64,000 nucleotides of DNA, taken from positions 1 through 64,000 of the forward strand of contig NZ_PQBS01000011.1 of the NCBI RefSeq assembly GCF_002911695.1, given 5' to 3'. The position numbers were made by a program, and so were the translations under genes. The stretch is from Gracilimonas amylolytica (GTDB taxonomy: Bacteria > Bacteroidota > Rhodothermia > Balneolales > Balneolaceae). Below are positions 24,456-32,572 of the stretch, piece after piece. The notes beneath the pieces were generated by a model. That model ran no database searches. It saw only the letters and a list, made by a program, of their open reading frames with translations, and was not told the origin of the DNA. How positions within the stretch are numbered: the stretch's first letter is position 1; each line of letters starts with the position of its first letter.

Positions 24456-25297
24456 GAGGATACCCCGTTAAAGTGATCGTTCATTTTTTCTGTTTTCAGA
24501 ATGATCGAATTAAAAAGCAGTTCAAGATCTATGCCTTCCTGACTTTTTTCTTCATAAGAGGGAAGAATTGCCTGTATGCCTCCTAAGGTCTCTTCACCGT
24601 ATAAGTAATTTTTCGGAGAGTCTTGATCGATGGTTTGAAATGCTAGTTTCATTTCAATTTCATCCATTGAACGGTTAAAAACGATCTTTCCATCCTTCAA
24701 AACGATCATGTGGTCGATCATACTGCCTAAATCACGGACCTGATGTGTCGAGATCAAAATAGCTCTATTCTGGAGCTCAAGTGATGCAACTATGCGACGA
24801 AACTGACTTTTAGATGGGATATCAAGCCCATTGGTTGGCTCATCAAAAAGCAGAAGACTTGAATTGGTAGCTATCGAAAATGCGATCAAAAACTTTTTGC
24901 GCTGACCAAAGGATTGGGAATTAAGTTGTTTAGAAGGGTCAACCTCAAAAACCTTCAGGATTTCGTTCATGACCTTTCTGTCAAACCGGGGATAGAGAGG
25001 GCTATGTATGTTTGTGTAGGTGTCACCGGTTATTTTAGGCAGGTCAAATTGTTCAGGAAGAATATAAAGTTCCCTTAAAGTTTCAATGGACCTTGTTTTG
25101 GTAAGATTCCCATGTAGACTACAGGTACCCTTCTTGGGAAAAAGCATGCCTGAAATGATATTCAGTAAGGTACTTTTTCCCGCTCCGTTCAGCCCAAGTA
25201 ATCCATAGATTCCCCCTGCTTTGACATTCAGATCTAAGTTTTGGATCAGCGGAGTACTCGATTTATATGAAAATGATAAGTCGTTGATTGAAAGCAT
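24452..25297 (-). CDS. ABC transporter ATP-binding protein
   Basis: A cytoplasmic ATPase subunit of 281 aa. Walker A is LLGLNGAGKSTLL (about 33-45). The signature is degenerate, LNSQSFGQRKKFLIAFSIA, where LSGGQ would be expected, and Walker B is LLLFDEPTNGLDIPSKSQ (about 160-177). The H-loop appears as ISTHQVRDLG. The C-terminal 70 residues are a regulatory extension. It is the first gene of the ATPase-permease-GntR operon, downstream of the 13-bp operator. The altered signature (Ser-Gln-Ser-Phe-Gly-Gln) is common in YtrB/EcsA-like exporters. Confidence 0.9.
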   Translation of the reverse strand: MLSINDLSFSYKSSTPLIQNLDLNVKAGGIYGLLGLNGAGKSTLLNIISGMLFPKKGTCSLHGNLTKTRSIETLRELYILPEQFDLPKITGDTYTNIHSPLYPRFDRKVMNEILKVFEVDPSKQLNSQSFGQRKKFLIAFSIATNSSLLLFDEPTNGLDIPSKSQFRRIVASLELQNRAILISTHQVRDLGSMIDHMIVLKDGKIVFNRSMDEIEMKLAFQTIDQDSPKNYLYGEETLGGIQAILPSYEEKSQEGIDLELLFNSIILKTEKMNDHFNGVSS

Positions 25298-25312
25298 TGA
25301 ACCCCTTGTTTG

Positions 25313-25344
25313 ATTTACTGTATTAGTATAGTAATACAGTAAAT
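25313..25344. promoter_or_regulatory. Perfect 13-bp inverted-repeat operator for the ABC/GntR operon
   Basis: atttactgtatta (25313-25325) and its exact reverse complement (25332-25344) are separated by 6 nt (gtatag). The site lies 16 nt upstream of the ATPase start, where the promoter must be. GntR/YtrA-type repressors bind palindromes of this size as dimers, and the operon encodes one. That it is this regulator's site is inference from position. Confidence 0.75.
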
Positions 25345-25400
25345 AATTTCAAAATGGATTTCGCAATTTTTAAGAAAAGGAAAGTAAATCAATACTTAAA

Positions 25401-25497
25401 TATCGCTCCGATGTATGGCGTCTAAGCGAGCGGTGAAGTATCCATTAAACTAAGATCTACCTCGATCCTGACGCTCTGTGTCGGAGCGTATTGGTAA
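25401..25497. repeat. Dispersed intergenic palindrome (copy A)
   Basis: Between the operator and hisS lies a block starting atcgctccgatgtatggcgtc and ending gacgctctgtgtcggagcg, with imperfect inverted ends. The same element occurs in opposite orientation near 41070-41172 (about 16 of 19 bases match in the terminal arm). It is noncoding and its function is unknown. Confidence 0.5.
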
Positions 25498-25510
25498 ACA
25501 CTCAGCTTAC

Positions 25511-26767
25511 TTAACTCAGTTTAGTTAGGATCTCATTAAAGGAAAGTGAATCTTCCTCACTTTCTTTCATATTGCGGAGCGTGAATTTGCCTTCGTTCAG
25601 CTCATTATCACCAATGATAATGGTGTAGCGTGCATTTTCACGATTGGCATCCTTCATCTGTGCTTTCATGGAACGGCTCATATAATCCATGGTAGCAGAG
25701 ACACCGGCTTCCCGAAGTTTAGGAAGGTGTTTAATGGCAAAGGATCTGGCGGCACCTCCAAGAGTGACGAAATAAACATCCACCGATTTTTCTTCTGCAA
25801 GCTCTATACCCAATTCCTCACAGGCGATCAATAAACGCTCCATTCCTGCGGCAAAACCAACAGCAGGGGTAGGCTGGCCTCCGATCTCCTCAACCAGCAG
25901 ATCGTAGCGGCCACCACCGGCCAGGGCATCCTGTGAGCCGAGGTCCGGTGAGGTTAGCTCAAATGCCGTGCGTGTGTAATAATCCATGCCGCGCACCAGG
26001 TAAGGATCGATGGTGTAGCTGATCCCAAGATCATCGAGATACTGTGTGACTTTTTCAAAATGGGAAGCCGTTTCCTCATTCAGGTAATCCTGTATGACCG
26101 GTGCATTCTTGATGAATTCCTGATCTTCCGTTTCCTTGGAATCAAGGATTCGCATTGGGTTCTTCTCAAACCGTTTTTGGGATACTTCACTCAGTTTGGA
26201 AAGGTTCGGCTTCAAATATTCACGAAGTGCTTCCTTGTAAGCTTCGCGACTTTCAGGATCACCGACCGAGTTCAATTTCAATTCAAAATTCCTTATCCCG
26301 ATCCGTTCGTAGATCCTCATCATGAAGGCAATGGTTTCCACATCAGCTACCGGGTCATCGCTCCCGATCACCTCAACCCCAAACTGATGGAATTGTCGCT
26401 GACGACCTTTTTGCGGCTTCTCAGCGCGAAACATAGGTCCGATGTAATAAAGCTTTTGTGAGCCACCACGCTGATCAAGGTGGTGTTCAACGTAGGAACG
26501 AACAACCGGAGCTGTAAGCTCAGGTCGTAATACATAATGGCTGTCCCCTTTTTCGAAGGCAAAAATCTCTTTGGATACAATATCGGTCAGTTGGCCAATA
26601 CCCCGAACGATCAGCTCCGTTTGCTCCATGATGGGGGTGCGAATTTCCTCGAAGTTGAACCTGACGGCTTCCTCATGGATGATGTTTTCCAATGCCCTCC
26701 ATTTTGGGGATTCATCAGGAAGTATATCTACCATTCCAACGTGTGAGGTGTACTTGGGTTTTGCCAT
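25511..26767 (-). CDS. hisS: Histidyl-tRNA synthetase
   Basis: Class II synthetase of 418 aa that charges tRNA-His. Motif 2 is YYIGPMFRAEKPQKGRQRQFHQFG (about 107-130), seen here as the parts MFRAEKPQKGRQRQFHQFG and YYIGP. The HisA blocks LVRGMDYYTRTAFE (about 258-271) and AGGGRYDLLVEEIGG (about 282-296) bind histidine. Motif 3 is VGFAAGMERLL. The C-terminal anticodon domain follows from about 325. A minus-strand TATCTTTG box at 26811-26804 lies about 37 nt upstream. It is monocistronic. Confidence 0.97.
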   Translation of the reverse strand: MAKPKYTSHVGMVDILPDESPKWRALENIIHEEAVRFNFEEIRTPIMEQTELIVRGIGQLTDIVSKEIFAFEKGDSHYVLRPELTAPVVRSYVEHHLDQRGGSQKLYYIGPMFRAEKPQKGRQRQFHQFGVEVIGSDDPVADVETIAFMMRIYERIGIRNFELKLNSVGDPESREAYKEALREYLKPNLSKLSEVSQKRFEKNPMRILDSKETEDQEFIKNAPVIQDYLNEETASHFEKVTQYLDDLGISYTIDPYLVRGMDYYTRTAFELTSPDLGSQDALAGGGRYDLLVEEIGGQPTPAVGFAAGMERLLIACEELGIELAEEKSVDVYFVTLGGAARSFAIKHLPKLREAGVSATMDYMSRSMKAQMKDANRENARYTIIIGDNELNEGKFTLRNMKESEEDSLSFNEILTKLS

Positions 26768-27141
26768 TATCTAAATTTGTTTGAAGTCAAATATCTACAG
26801 CCCCAAAGATAAGGGGAGTGGGGGAGAATGTCTCAGAGGAATTTTGATCTGAGATCTTTCCGATCGGAGTGAACCTTTACTGAAATACTTAGGCATCTAA
26901 CACTAGCACTGTAAACAAGTGTGATTACCAAGGACCACACGACAAAGTCATGATACGTAACATAAAGTCTCCGTTTTTAGGCTGCCCAAAAGAACAGTAA
27001 TTTCATTGTATCTTTGAAGGTTTAAATAACTTAATTTAATTAAGAACTTGAATCTATTTGGTTATTAAATATCGTAAACTTCAAAATTAGTTGATTGAAT
27101 GTATTCTTTGGCTGTCAAAAACATTTGCAAAAGAGTAAATA
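26768..27141. other. Divergent intergenic region between hisS and the flippase
   Basis: A 374-nt AT-rich gap with no credible gene. It holds two exact TAnnTTTG boxes, one for each direction: TATCTTTG on the minus strand at 26811-26804 (for hisS) and on the plus strand at 27009-27016 (for the polysaccharide cluster, giving a leader of about 120 nt). A 7-bp hairpin tctcaga/tctgaga lies at 26831-26854. Nothing else is recognised. Confidence 0.45.
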
Positions 27142-28470
27142 TTGGAAACGTTATTTAGAAAATTTAAGGACCTGTTAGAAACCAGTGAGGTACGAAAGTA
27201 CACCCTAAATACCTCTTGGATGATGGGGGAAAAAATTCTTGCCATTGCTTTGACCATGGTAACTAGCATCATCGTAGCGAGATACCTAGGGCCGGAAAAA
27301 TTTGGAATACTTTCCTATGCAATATCATTATCCTCTCTTTTTGCAATTGCTACTCATATGGGATTAAGTGGCCTTGCGGTCAGGGAATTGGTCAATAAAC
27401 CAAAAGAAACACCAGAACTCATGGGGAGTATATTTGGTGTTAAATTCATTGGGGCAATGATTGCTTTTACAGGCTATTTAGTTTTTATAAATCTATTCAG
27501 CGATAAGAGCTCGACTGAGTTTTGGGTACTCATTTTAGTTTCCGTTACAATTTTTCTAAAACCCTTCGAGGTATTTGATTATTGGTTTCAGGCAAAAGTT
27601 AAAGCAAAGTACTCTTCCATTGTCAGGTCAGTTTCGATAACTGCCGTATCAATATTGAAAATTATCCTTGTTATAACTTCAGCAGGCTTGCTAGAAATTG
27701 CTGCGACCTATGTGGTGCAAACCGTAATTGTCATTACTTTATTCACCTATTTTTTCATTAAAAAAGCTGATATCCAAATTCGGAACTGGAGCTTTAATAT
27801 CAATAAAGTCAAAGAGCTTCTTGGTGAAGGTTGGATGCTTATGCTTGGAGCCATTTTTGCAATGGTGTATCTGAAAATCGATCAGATTATGTTAAGGTGG
27901 ATAGTGGGGGCAGACGAAGTAGGAATTTATTCTGTAGCTGCCAGAATTTCTGAGGCATGGTACTTTATACCAACAATAATTGTCAGTTCAATTTTCCCAA
28001 AATTACTGGAATTAAAAAAGGAGAATCCAGAGAAATTTCATCGTCGACTTCAGCAGCTTTTTAATTTCCTATTTTTGATCGCATTAGGCTTAGCCATATT
28101 AATTTCATTTATATCTACTCCGTTAATAGAGACGCTATATGGCCTGGAATACCAAAAAGCAGCAATTATCCTTTCGATTCATATATGGGCAGGTGTATTT
28201 ATTTTTATGAGAGCGGCTTTTAGTAAATGGGTATTGGTAGAAGATGCAGTGGCTTTTTCGTTGATAACTCAGGGACTAGGGGCCCTGGTCAATATTATTT
28301 TGAACATTATTCTGATACCATATTTCCAGGGTTTTGGAGCTGCTGTGGCTACAATCTGTTCATACTCGATGGCTTCATACATTGCCTTGTTATTCTATAA
28401 AAAAAGTAGGCCGGTATTTTGGATGATGACCAAAGCAATATTCTCTCCGTTTTTAATTTTAAAGAAATAA
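27142..28470 (+). CDS. Wzx-type polysaccharide flippase
   Basis: An integral membrane protein of 442 aa with about 12 hydrophobic segments. It belongs to the MOP/PST superfamily of lipid-linked oligosaccharide flippases. The N-terminal NTSWMMGEKILAIALTMVTS and VARYLGPEKFGILSYA are the typical first-helix pattern (RYLGPExFGxxxY), and RWIVGADEVGIYSVAARISE is the matching block of the second half. It would move undecaprenyl-linked units across the inner membrane. It starts with TTG; the nearest ATG would remove part of helix 1. First gene of an AT-rich plus-strand operon with near-zero gene spacing. Confidence 0.88.
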   Translation: METLFRKFKDLLETSEVRKYTLNTSWMMGEKILAIALTMVTSIIVARYLGPEKFGILSYAISLSSLFAIATHMGLSGLAVRELVNKPKETPELMGSIFGVKFIGAMIAFTGYLVFINLFSDKSSTEFWVLILVSVTIFLKPFEVFDYWFQAKVKAKYSSIVRSVSITAVSILKIILVITSAGLLEIAATYVVQTVIVITLFTYFFIKKADIQIRNWSFNINKVKELLGEGWMLMLGAIFAMVYLKIDQIMLRWIVGADEVGIYSVAARISEAWYFIPTIIVSSIFPKLLELKKENPEKFHRRLQQLFNFLFLIALGLAILISFISTPLIETLYGLEYQKAAIILSIHIWAGVFIFMRAAFSKWVLVEDAVAFSLITQGLGALVNIILNIILIPYFQGFGAAVATICSYSMASYIALLFYKKSRPVFWMMTKAIFSPFLILKK

Positions 28471-28471
28471 T

Positions 28472-29530
28472 ATGATTCAGTTTTTAAGAAAAGTTAAAAG
28501 AATAGTTGATCGGGTAATTTTTGAGATCGATTCATTCTTTGTTCGGATCTTTTACCGTAGCAGACTATTGTCGAATATTTACTATGCAATATTTTCAAGA
28601 AGATTTAGCAGAGAGCACCGAGCGGTATTGGCGGGGAAGGCCAAATACATAAATGATATAAAATCTGACAGATCCAGCTACTACCTGCTTGTCAGGAATG
28701 TTCACAGGTTAGAAAAAGGGTTATTAATGAAGCCAAGAAGACCCATTTTTGGGAAAAATTATATTGAAGAAACAGTTGCAAGCTTTAAAAAAGTTTGGTT
28801 AACCACTTCTGAAATTGATAATAAACAGTTGTACTGGTTTAGAGATGTGCTGAACAAATACTTTGTGGAAACTGGGCAGGATAAATTGATTGAAGCTCAA
28901 AAAAAAATCTTTTATTCCGTTTTGGAAAGGAAGAGTCTGTTACCCGATACGTCTATAAAGTCTATACCCTATAAGAAAAGAACAGAAATAGATATTACTT
29001 ATGACGAGTTTTTTGATTTAACGCGCAAACGAAGGTCTGTAAGATGGTTTCTCGATAAAAGGGTTCCTAGGGAACTTATTGATAAAGCAATTCTCGCAGC
29101 TTCACAAGCTCCCAGTGCCTGCAACAGGCAACCATTTCATTACAAGATCATTGATGATCCTGAAATTCTGAGTAAGCTTGTAAAACTTCCAATGGGAACT
29201 GTTGGTTATTCACATAATATTAAAACATTCATCGTAGTTGTGGGTAATTTGGATGCTTACTATAGTGAAAGGGATAGGCATTTAATTTATATTGATGCTT
29301 CATTAGCAAATATGAACTTAATGTTAGCATTGGAAACTTTAGGGTTAAGCAGTTGCCCAATCAATTGGCCTGACATAGAAAAACGTGAAAAGAAAATGGA
29401 TAGACTTCTTGGTCTTAAATTGCATCAAAGACCAATAATGTGTTTAGCGGTGGGGTACCCTGATCCTGAAGGAATGATCGCTTGCTCTGAAAAGAGAAGT
29501 TTAAATGAAATTAGGTCTTACAATTTATAA
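28472..29530 (+). CDS. Nitroreductase-family protein in a polysaccharide cluster
   Basis: A protein of 352 aa. The C-terminal half (about 175-350) is a nitroreductase fold: RKRRSVRWFLDKRVPREL (about 188-205), then AASQAPSACNRQPFHY (about 215-230), the standard FMN-contact block, and LETLGLSSCPINWPDIEKRE. The N-terminal 170 residues are basic and helical, unlike ordinary nitroreductases. Similar long forms occur beside polysaccharide pyruvyl transferases, perhaps acting on sugars or lipid carriers. It starts 1 nt after the flippase stop. The substrate is unknown. Confidence 0.8.
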   Translation: MIQFLRKVKRIVDRVIFEIDSFFVRIFYRSRLLSNIYYAIFSRRFSREHRAVLAGKAKYINDIKSDRSSYYLLVRNVHRLEKGLLMKPRRPIFGKNYIEETVASFKKVWLTTSEIDNKQLYWFRDVLNKYFVETGQDKLIEAQKKIFYSVLERKSLLPDTSIKSIPYKKRTEIDITYDEFFDLTRKRRSVRWFLDKRVPRELIDKAILAASQAPSACNRQPFHYKIIDDPEILSKLVKLPMGTVGYSHNIKTFIVVVGNLDAYYSERDRHLIYIDASLANMNLMLALETLGLSSCPINWPDIEKREKKMDRLLGLKLHQRPIMCLAVGYPDPEGMIACSEKRSLNEIRSYNL

Positions 29531-30673
29531 ATGAATTCTATGTTCGTAGAAATCAGAGGTGCTCAAACAGTAAATAAAGGAGCTGAACTAATGCTGCTTT
29601 CAGTAATTAAAGAGCTTTCCTTAAGATTTGAACACCGAAACATCATTTTTACGGTTGAACCACAAATAAATTTCTCTTATTCCAAAAGGGTTAAATACGA
29701 TATTAAAGCTACACCTAGATACCACTTATTTGGTATAAATTTTGGGGTATTTTCAAGATTTCTTCCTGATAAAATAAAAAGGGATTTCGGAATAATATCA
29801 CAGGATAGTATAGATGTTGTTATAGATGTTTCCGGTTTTAGATATGGAGATTTTTGGGGTAAATCAGAAATGGTAAAAGGGAGTACCAAATATTTAAAAA
29901 AATGGAAGAATAAGAACGTAAAGATAATTTATTTACCCCAGGCTTTTGGACCTTTTCAAATGAAAGGCACGAGGAAGCAAGCAAAGAAAATATTGAAATA
30001 TGCTGATTTTGTAGCTGCAAGAGATAAAGATTCATTCTCCTATTTAAATGAATTAAGAACGGATGTTAAGAAGAAAAAACTATTTCAATATCCTGATTTC
30101 ACTACATCTATCTCTGTAGGTGAGAAGCTTGATGAATACAAAAATCAAATACTGATTATTCCGAATTCTAAAATGATAAAGGAGGATGGGAGGTATATTT
30201 CTTACTTATTAAACCTGATAAAATACTTACAAAGAAAAGACCTGAATTTTAGTTTTCTTGTTCATGCTGGGAATACCGATTTTCAAATTGCTAATCAGAT
30301 AAATGAGATAAATAAATCGAACATAAATATAATCTGGCATGAAGATCCTATCCTTACAAAGCAAATAATTAAAAGCTCATATTTTTTAATTACATCGAGG
30401 TTTCACGGTCTTATCAATGGGTTATCTCAAGGAGTACCCTCAATATCAACTAGTTGGTCACATAAGTACGAAAGGGTACTTGAAGAGTACGATTTTAAAG
30501 ATATGGGCTTAATTAATGACCTGGATAATTTTGACAAGACAGAAGAAAGAATAGAGAGGATTATAAGTGACTACGAAAAAATAAAAAAACACCTTCTTTT
30601 AAAATCAGAAATCCATAAAAAAAAGGTTGATGAGATGTGGGAAAGAGTAGTAGCAATTTTGGATGAGAAATAA
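29531..30673 (+). CDS. Polysaccharide pyruvyl transferase family protein
   Basis: A protein of 380 aa of the WcaK/CsaB-like pyruvyl transferase family, which adds pyruvate ketals to surface polysaccharides from phosphoenolpyruvate. It shows EIRGAQTVNKGAELMLLSV at the start, DVSGFRYGDFWG near 100, and IYLPQAFGPFQ near 135. SSYFLITSRFHGLINGLSQG (about 285-304) contains the conserved SRFH motif with the catalytic histidine. Its ATG directly abuts the previous stop codon. It is lysine-rich and strongly AT-biased compared with the flanking housekeeping genes, so the cluster was probably acquired. Confidence 0.87.
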   Translation: MNSMFVEIRGAQTVNKGAELMLLSVIKELSLRFEHRNIIFTVEPQINFSYSKRVKYDIKATPRYHLFGINFGVFSRFLPDKIKRDFGIISQDSIDVVIDVSGFRYGDFWGKSEMVKGSTKYLKKWKNKNVKIIYLPQAFGPFQMKGTRKQAKKILKYADFVAARDKDSFSYLNELRTDVKKKKLFQYPDFTTSISVGEKLDEYKNQILIIPNSKMIKEDGRYISYLLNLIKYLQRKDLNFSFLVHAGNTDFQIANQINEINKSNINIIWHEDPILTKQIIKSSYFLITSRFHGLINGLSQGVPSISTSWSHKYERVLEEYDFKDMGLINDLDNFDKTEERIERIISDYEKIKKHLLLKSEIHKKKVDEMWERVVAILDEK

Positions 30674-30735
30674 GAATGACGAATATCAGGGTGATTACAG
30701 ATATAAGTCGCATTGAATATTGGTGCAGAATAACA

Positions 30736-31653
30736 TCAAGTGGTTAGATAACCTCTCAGTATCCAGTACCTGAATTTTAGCAGCATGATACCTTTGGCCG
30801 GTGTAAAACCGATCAGATAGATCAAAAACAGACCCAAACTCACAGCTGTTTTAAAGATCTCTTTAAACACATGTGTGAGCTTGAGCTTAAAGGATCCCTT
30901 AGTTTGCCTTGCTACACTCTTACCCATCCCTTCAGCTTGTTTTCGGATATAATCTTGTGTCGCTCGTTCAGGTCCTATGCGGTGGTACAACAAAGCTTTT
31001 GGAAGATAGAGTATGGGTTCTCCCAAAGACTTGACTCTGTTGAATAGGTCTTTCTCCTCATTGGCGGTGAGCTGATCTCCTTTTCGGCCGAGATCCGTGT
31101 CAAATAAGCCGGTCTCTTCAAAGAGCTCTTTCCTGAATCCCATGTTTCCGCCAAACGGATATTTGTTTCCGGGATATTCTCTGACTTTTTTTCCAAGATT
31201 ATGATACCCAAAAAGAGACAGTAAATAGTGAGAAGCCCATTTGGGTTTATGATCGTCAAACTGAACCCTGATCTGCCCACCGGCAGCATGGTAGTTCGGA
31301 TAGGTCTCAAAGAAATTTATCCAGTTTTCTATAAAATGTTGTTCAGCCCGGATGTCATCATCCACAAAAACAATATGCTCTGAGGCAGCTTCCCTGATTC
31401 CACGGTTTCGGGCAAATGACAAGCCCTGTTCAGCTTCTTCAAAATAACTGATCCGAAAAGCAGAGGGATCGGCCTGTTCACGATGTTTGGCTACAACCTC
31501 AGGCGTGTTGTCTGTCGAATTGTTATTTACGACCAGGAGCTCTGTCACTATATTCTCAACTGGTTGCTGCAACAATGAATGCAGCGTATCATCAAGATAT
31601 TCCGCACGGTTATAAGTACAGATAATAAAAGTTATATTTGGGGATGGATCCAT
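30736..31653 (-). CDS. Family 2 glycosyltransferase
   Basis: A protein of about 305 aa. The GT-A domain begins with ITFIICTYNRAEYLDDTL and carries a DXD-like motif in HIVFVDDDIRAEQHF (about 95-109). It ends near 250 with a hydrophobic stretch (AVSLGLFLIYLIGF), suggesting membrane attachment. The nucleotide-sugar donor is unknown. It points away from the next glycosyltransferase, with a short divergent promoter region between. I take the ATG just before the first strand; an ATG at 31689 would add 12 residues, and neither has a clear ribosome site. Confidence 0.87.
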   Translation of the reverse strand: MDPSPNITFIICTYNRAEYLDDTLHSLLQQPVENIVTELLVVNNNSTDNTPEVVAKHREQADPSAFRISYFEEAEQGLSFARNRGIREAASEHIVFVDDDIRAEQHFIENWINFFETYPNYHAAGGQIRVQFDDHKPKWASHYLLSLFGYHNLGKKVREYPGNKYPFGGNMGFRKELFEETGLFDTDLGRKGDQLTANEEKDLFNRVKSLGEPILYLPKALLYHRIGPERATQDYIRKQAEGMGKSVARQTKGSFKLKLTHVFKEIFKTAVSLGLFLIYLIGFTPAKGIMLLKFRYWILRGYLTT

Positions 31654-31734
31654 ACGAGGTTCTGATGATTTATGGCTTTGAAAATACATTTTTTATGAAG
31701 AAACATGCTAACGGTAATGTGAGGGAGGAAGATC

Positions 31735-32565
31735 ATGTCTGATTATCCTCTGGTTTCGGCTGTGGTCACTACTCATAACCGTAAAGACTTGCTGAAGCGA
31801 GCCCTCGATTCTGTTAAGGCACAAACCTATCAGAAACTGGAGCTTGTGGTGGTAGATGATGGATCAACGGAGTCGGTAGAATCGATCGTTTCTGAGTATG
31901 AAAGATCTGTAGGCAGGGTGCTCTATCATAGAAATGAAAAGGCAAAGGGAGCCTGTGCTGCACGTAATAAAGGAATCGAACTGTCTAATGGGGAGTACAT
32001 TGCCGGACTTGATGATGATGACGAATGGATGCCGGGTAGAATTCAAAAAATGATGGATGCTTACAGGGATGAATATGCTTTTGTGACCTCAGACGTGTTG
32101 CACATATATCCAAACAGAAAACTGGTTTGGAAAAAGGATGCGGTTATAACCCTTGAAAGACTTTTATACTCAAATCAGGTCGGGAATCAGGGGTTGATCA
32201 AAAAAGAACGGTTGTTAGAGATAGGGGGATTTGATGAATCGCTAAGTTCCGCTCAGGATTATGACCTTTGGGTACGGTTAAGTGAAAGGTATGGACCGAT
32301 CCGGAATGTTCAGGAGCCACTTCAAAAAATAAATCTTGATCATGATGGGGAACAGATCACCACACCAAGAAATCAGTTGAAGGGATATCTACAGTTCTAC
32401 AACAAGCACAAGCATTTGATGAATAGAGACCAAAGAAGGTATCAGCTGTATACGATCCGAAAGGCAACCGGTAAAGCAAACCGCCTGTCAGACCTGATCA
32501 ACTGGGTACCGGCTAAATTTCTCTGGAAAGAATTGAAGGTCTTTCTGCTGAGGAAGCTTGGGTAA
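31735..32565 (+). CDS. Family 2 glycosyltransferase
   Basis: A protein of 276 aa with the GT-A signature from residue 5 (VSAVVTTHNRKDLLKRALDS), VVVDDGSTESVES, CAARNKGIELSNGEYIAGLD and the DXD motif in LDDDDEWMPGR (about 85-95). YDLWVRLSERYG near 175 is the usual acceptor-side motif. There is no membrane segment. A good Shine-Dalgarno (gaggga at 31721-31726) precedes the ATG. It lies convergent with yfhO and is divergent from the other glycosyltransferase. Probably a surface polysaccharide side-chain transferase. Confidence 0.88.
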   Translation: MSDYPLVSAVVTTHNRKDLLKRALDSVKAQTYQKLELVVVDDGSTESVESIVSEYERSVGRVLYHRNEKAKGACAARNKGIELSNGEYIAGLDDDDEWMPGRIQKMMDAYRDEYAFVTSDVLHIYPNRKLVWKKDAVITLERLLYSNQVGNQGLIKKERLLEIGGFDESLSSAQDYDLWVRLSERYGPIRNVQEPLQKINLDHDGEQITTPRNQLKGYLQFYNKHKHLMNRDQRRYQLYTIRKATGKANRLSDLINWVPAKFLWKELKVFLLRKLG

Positions 32566-32572
32566 TTCAGGA

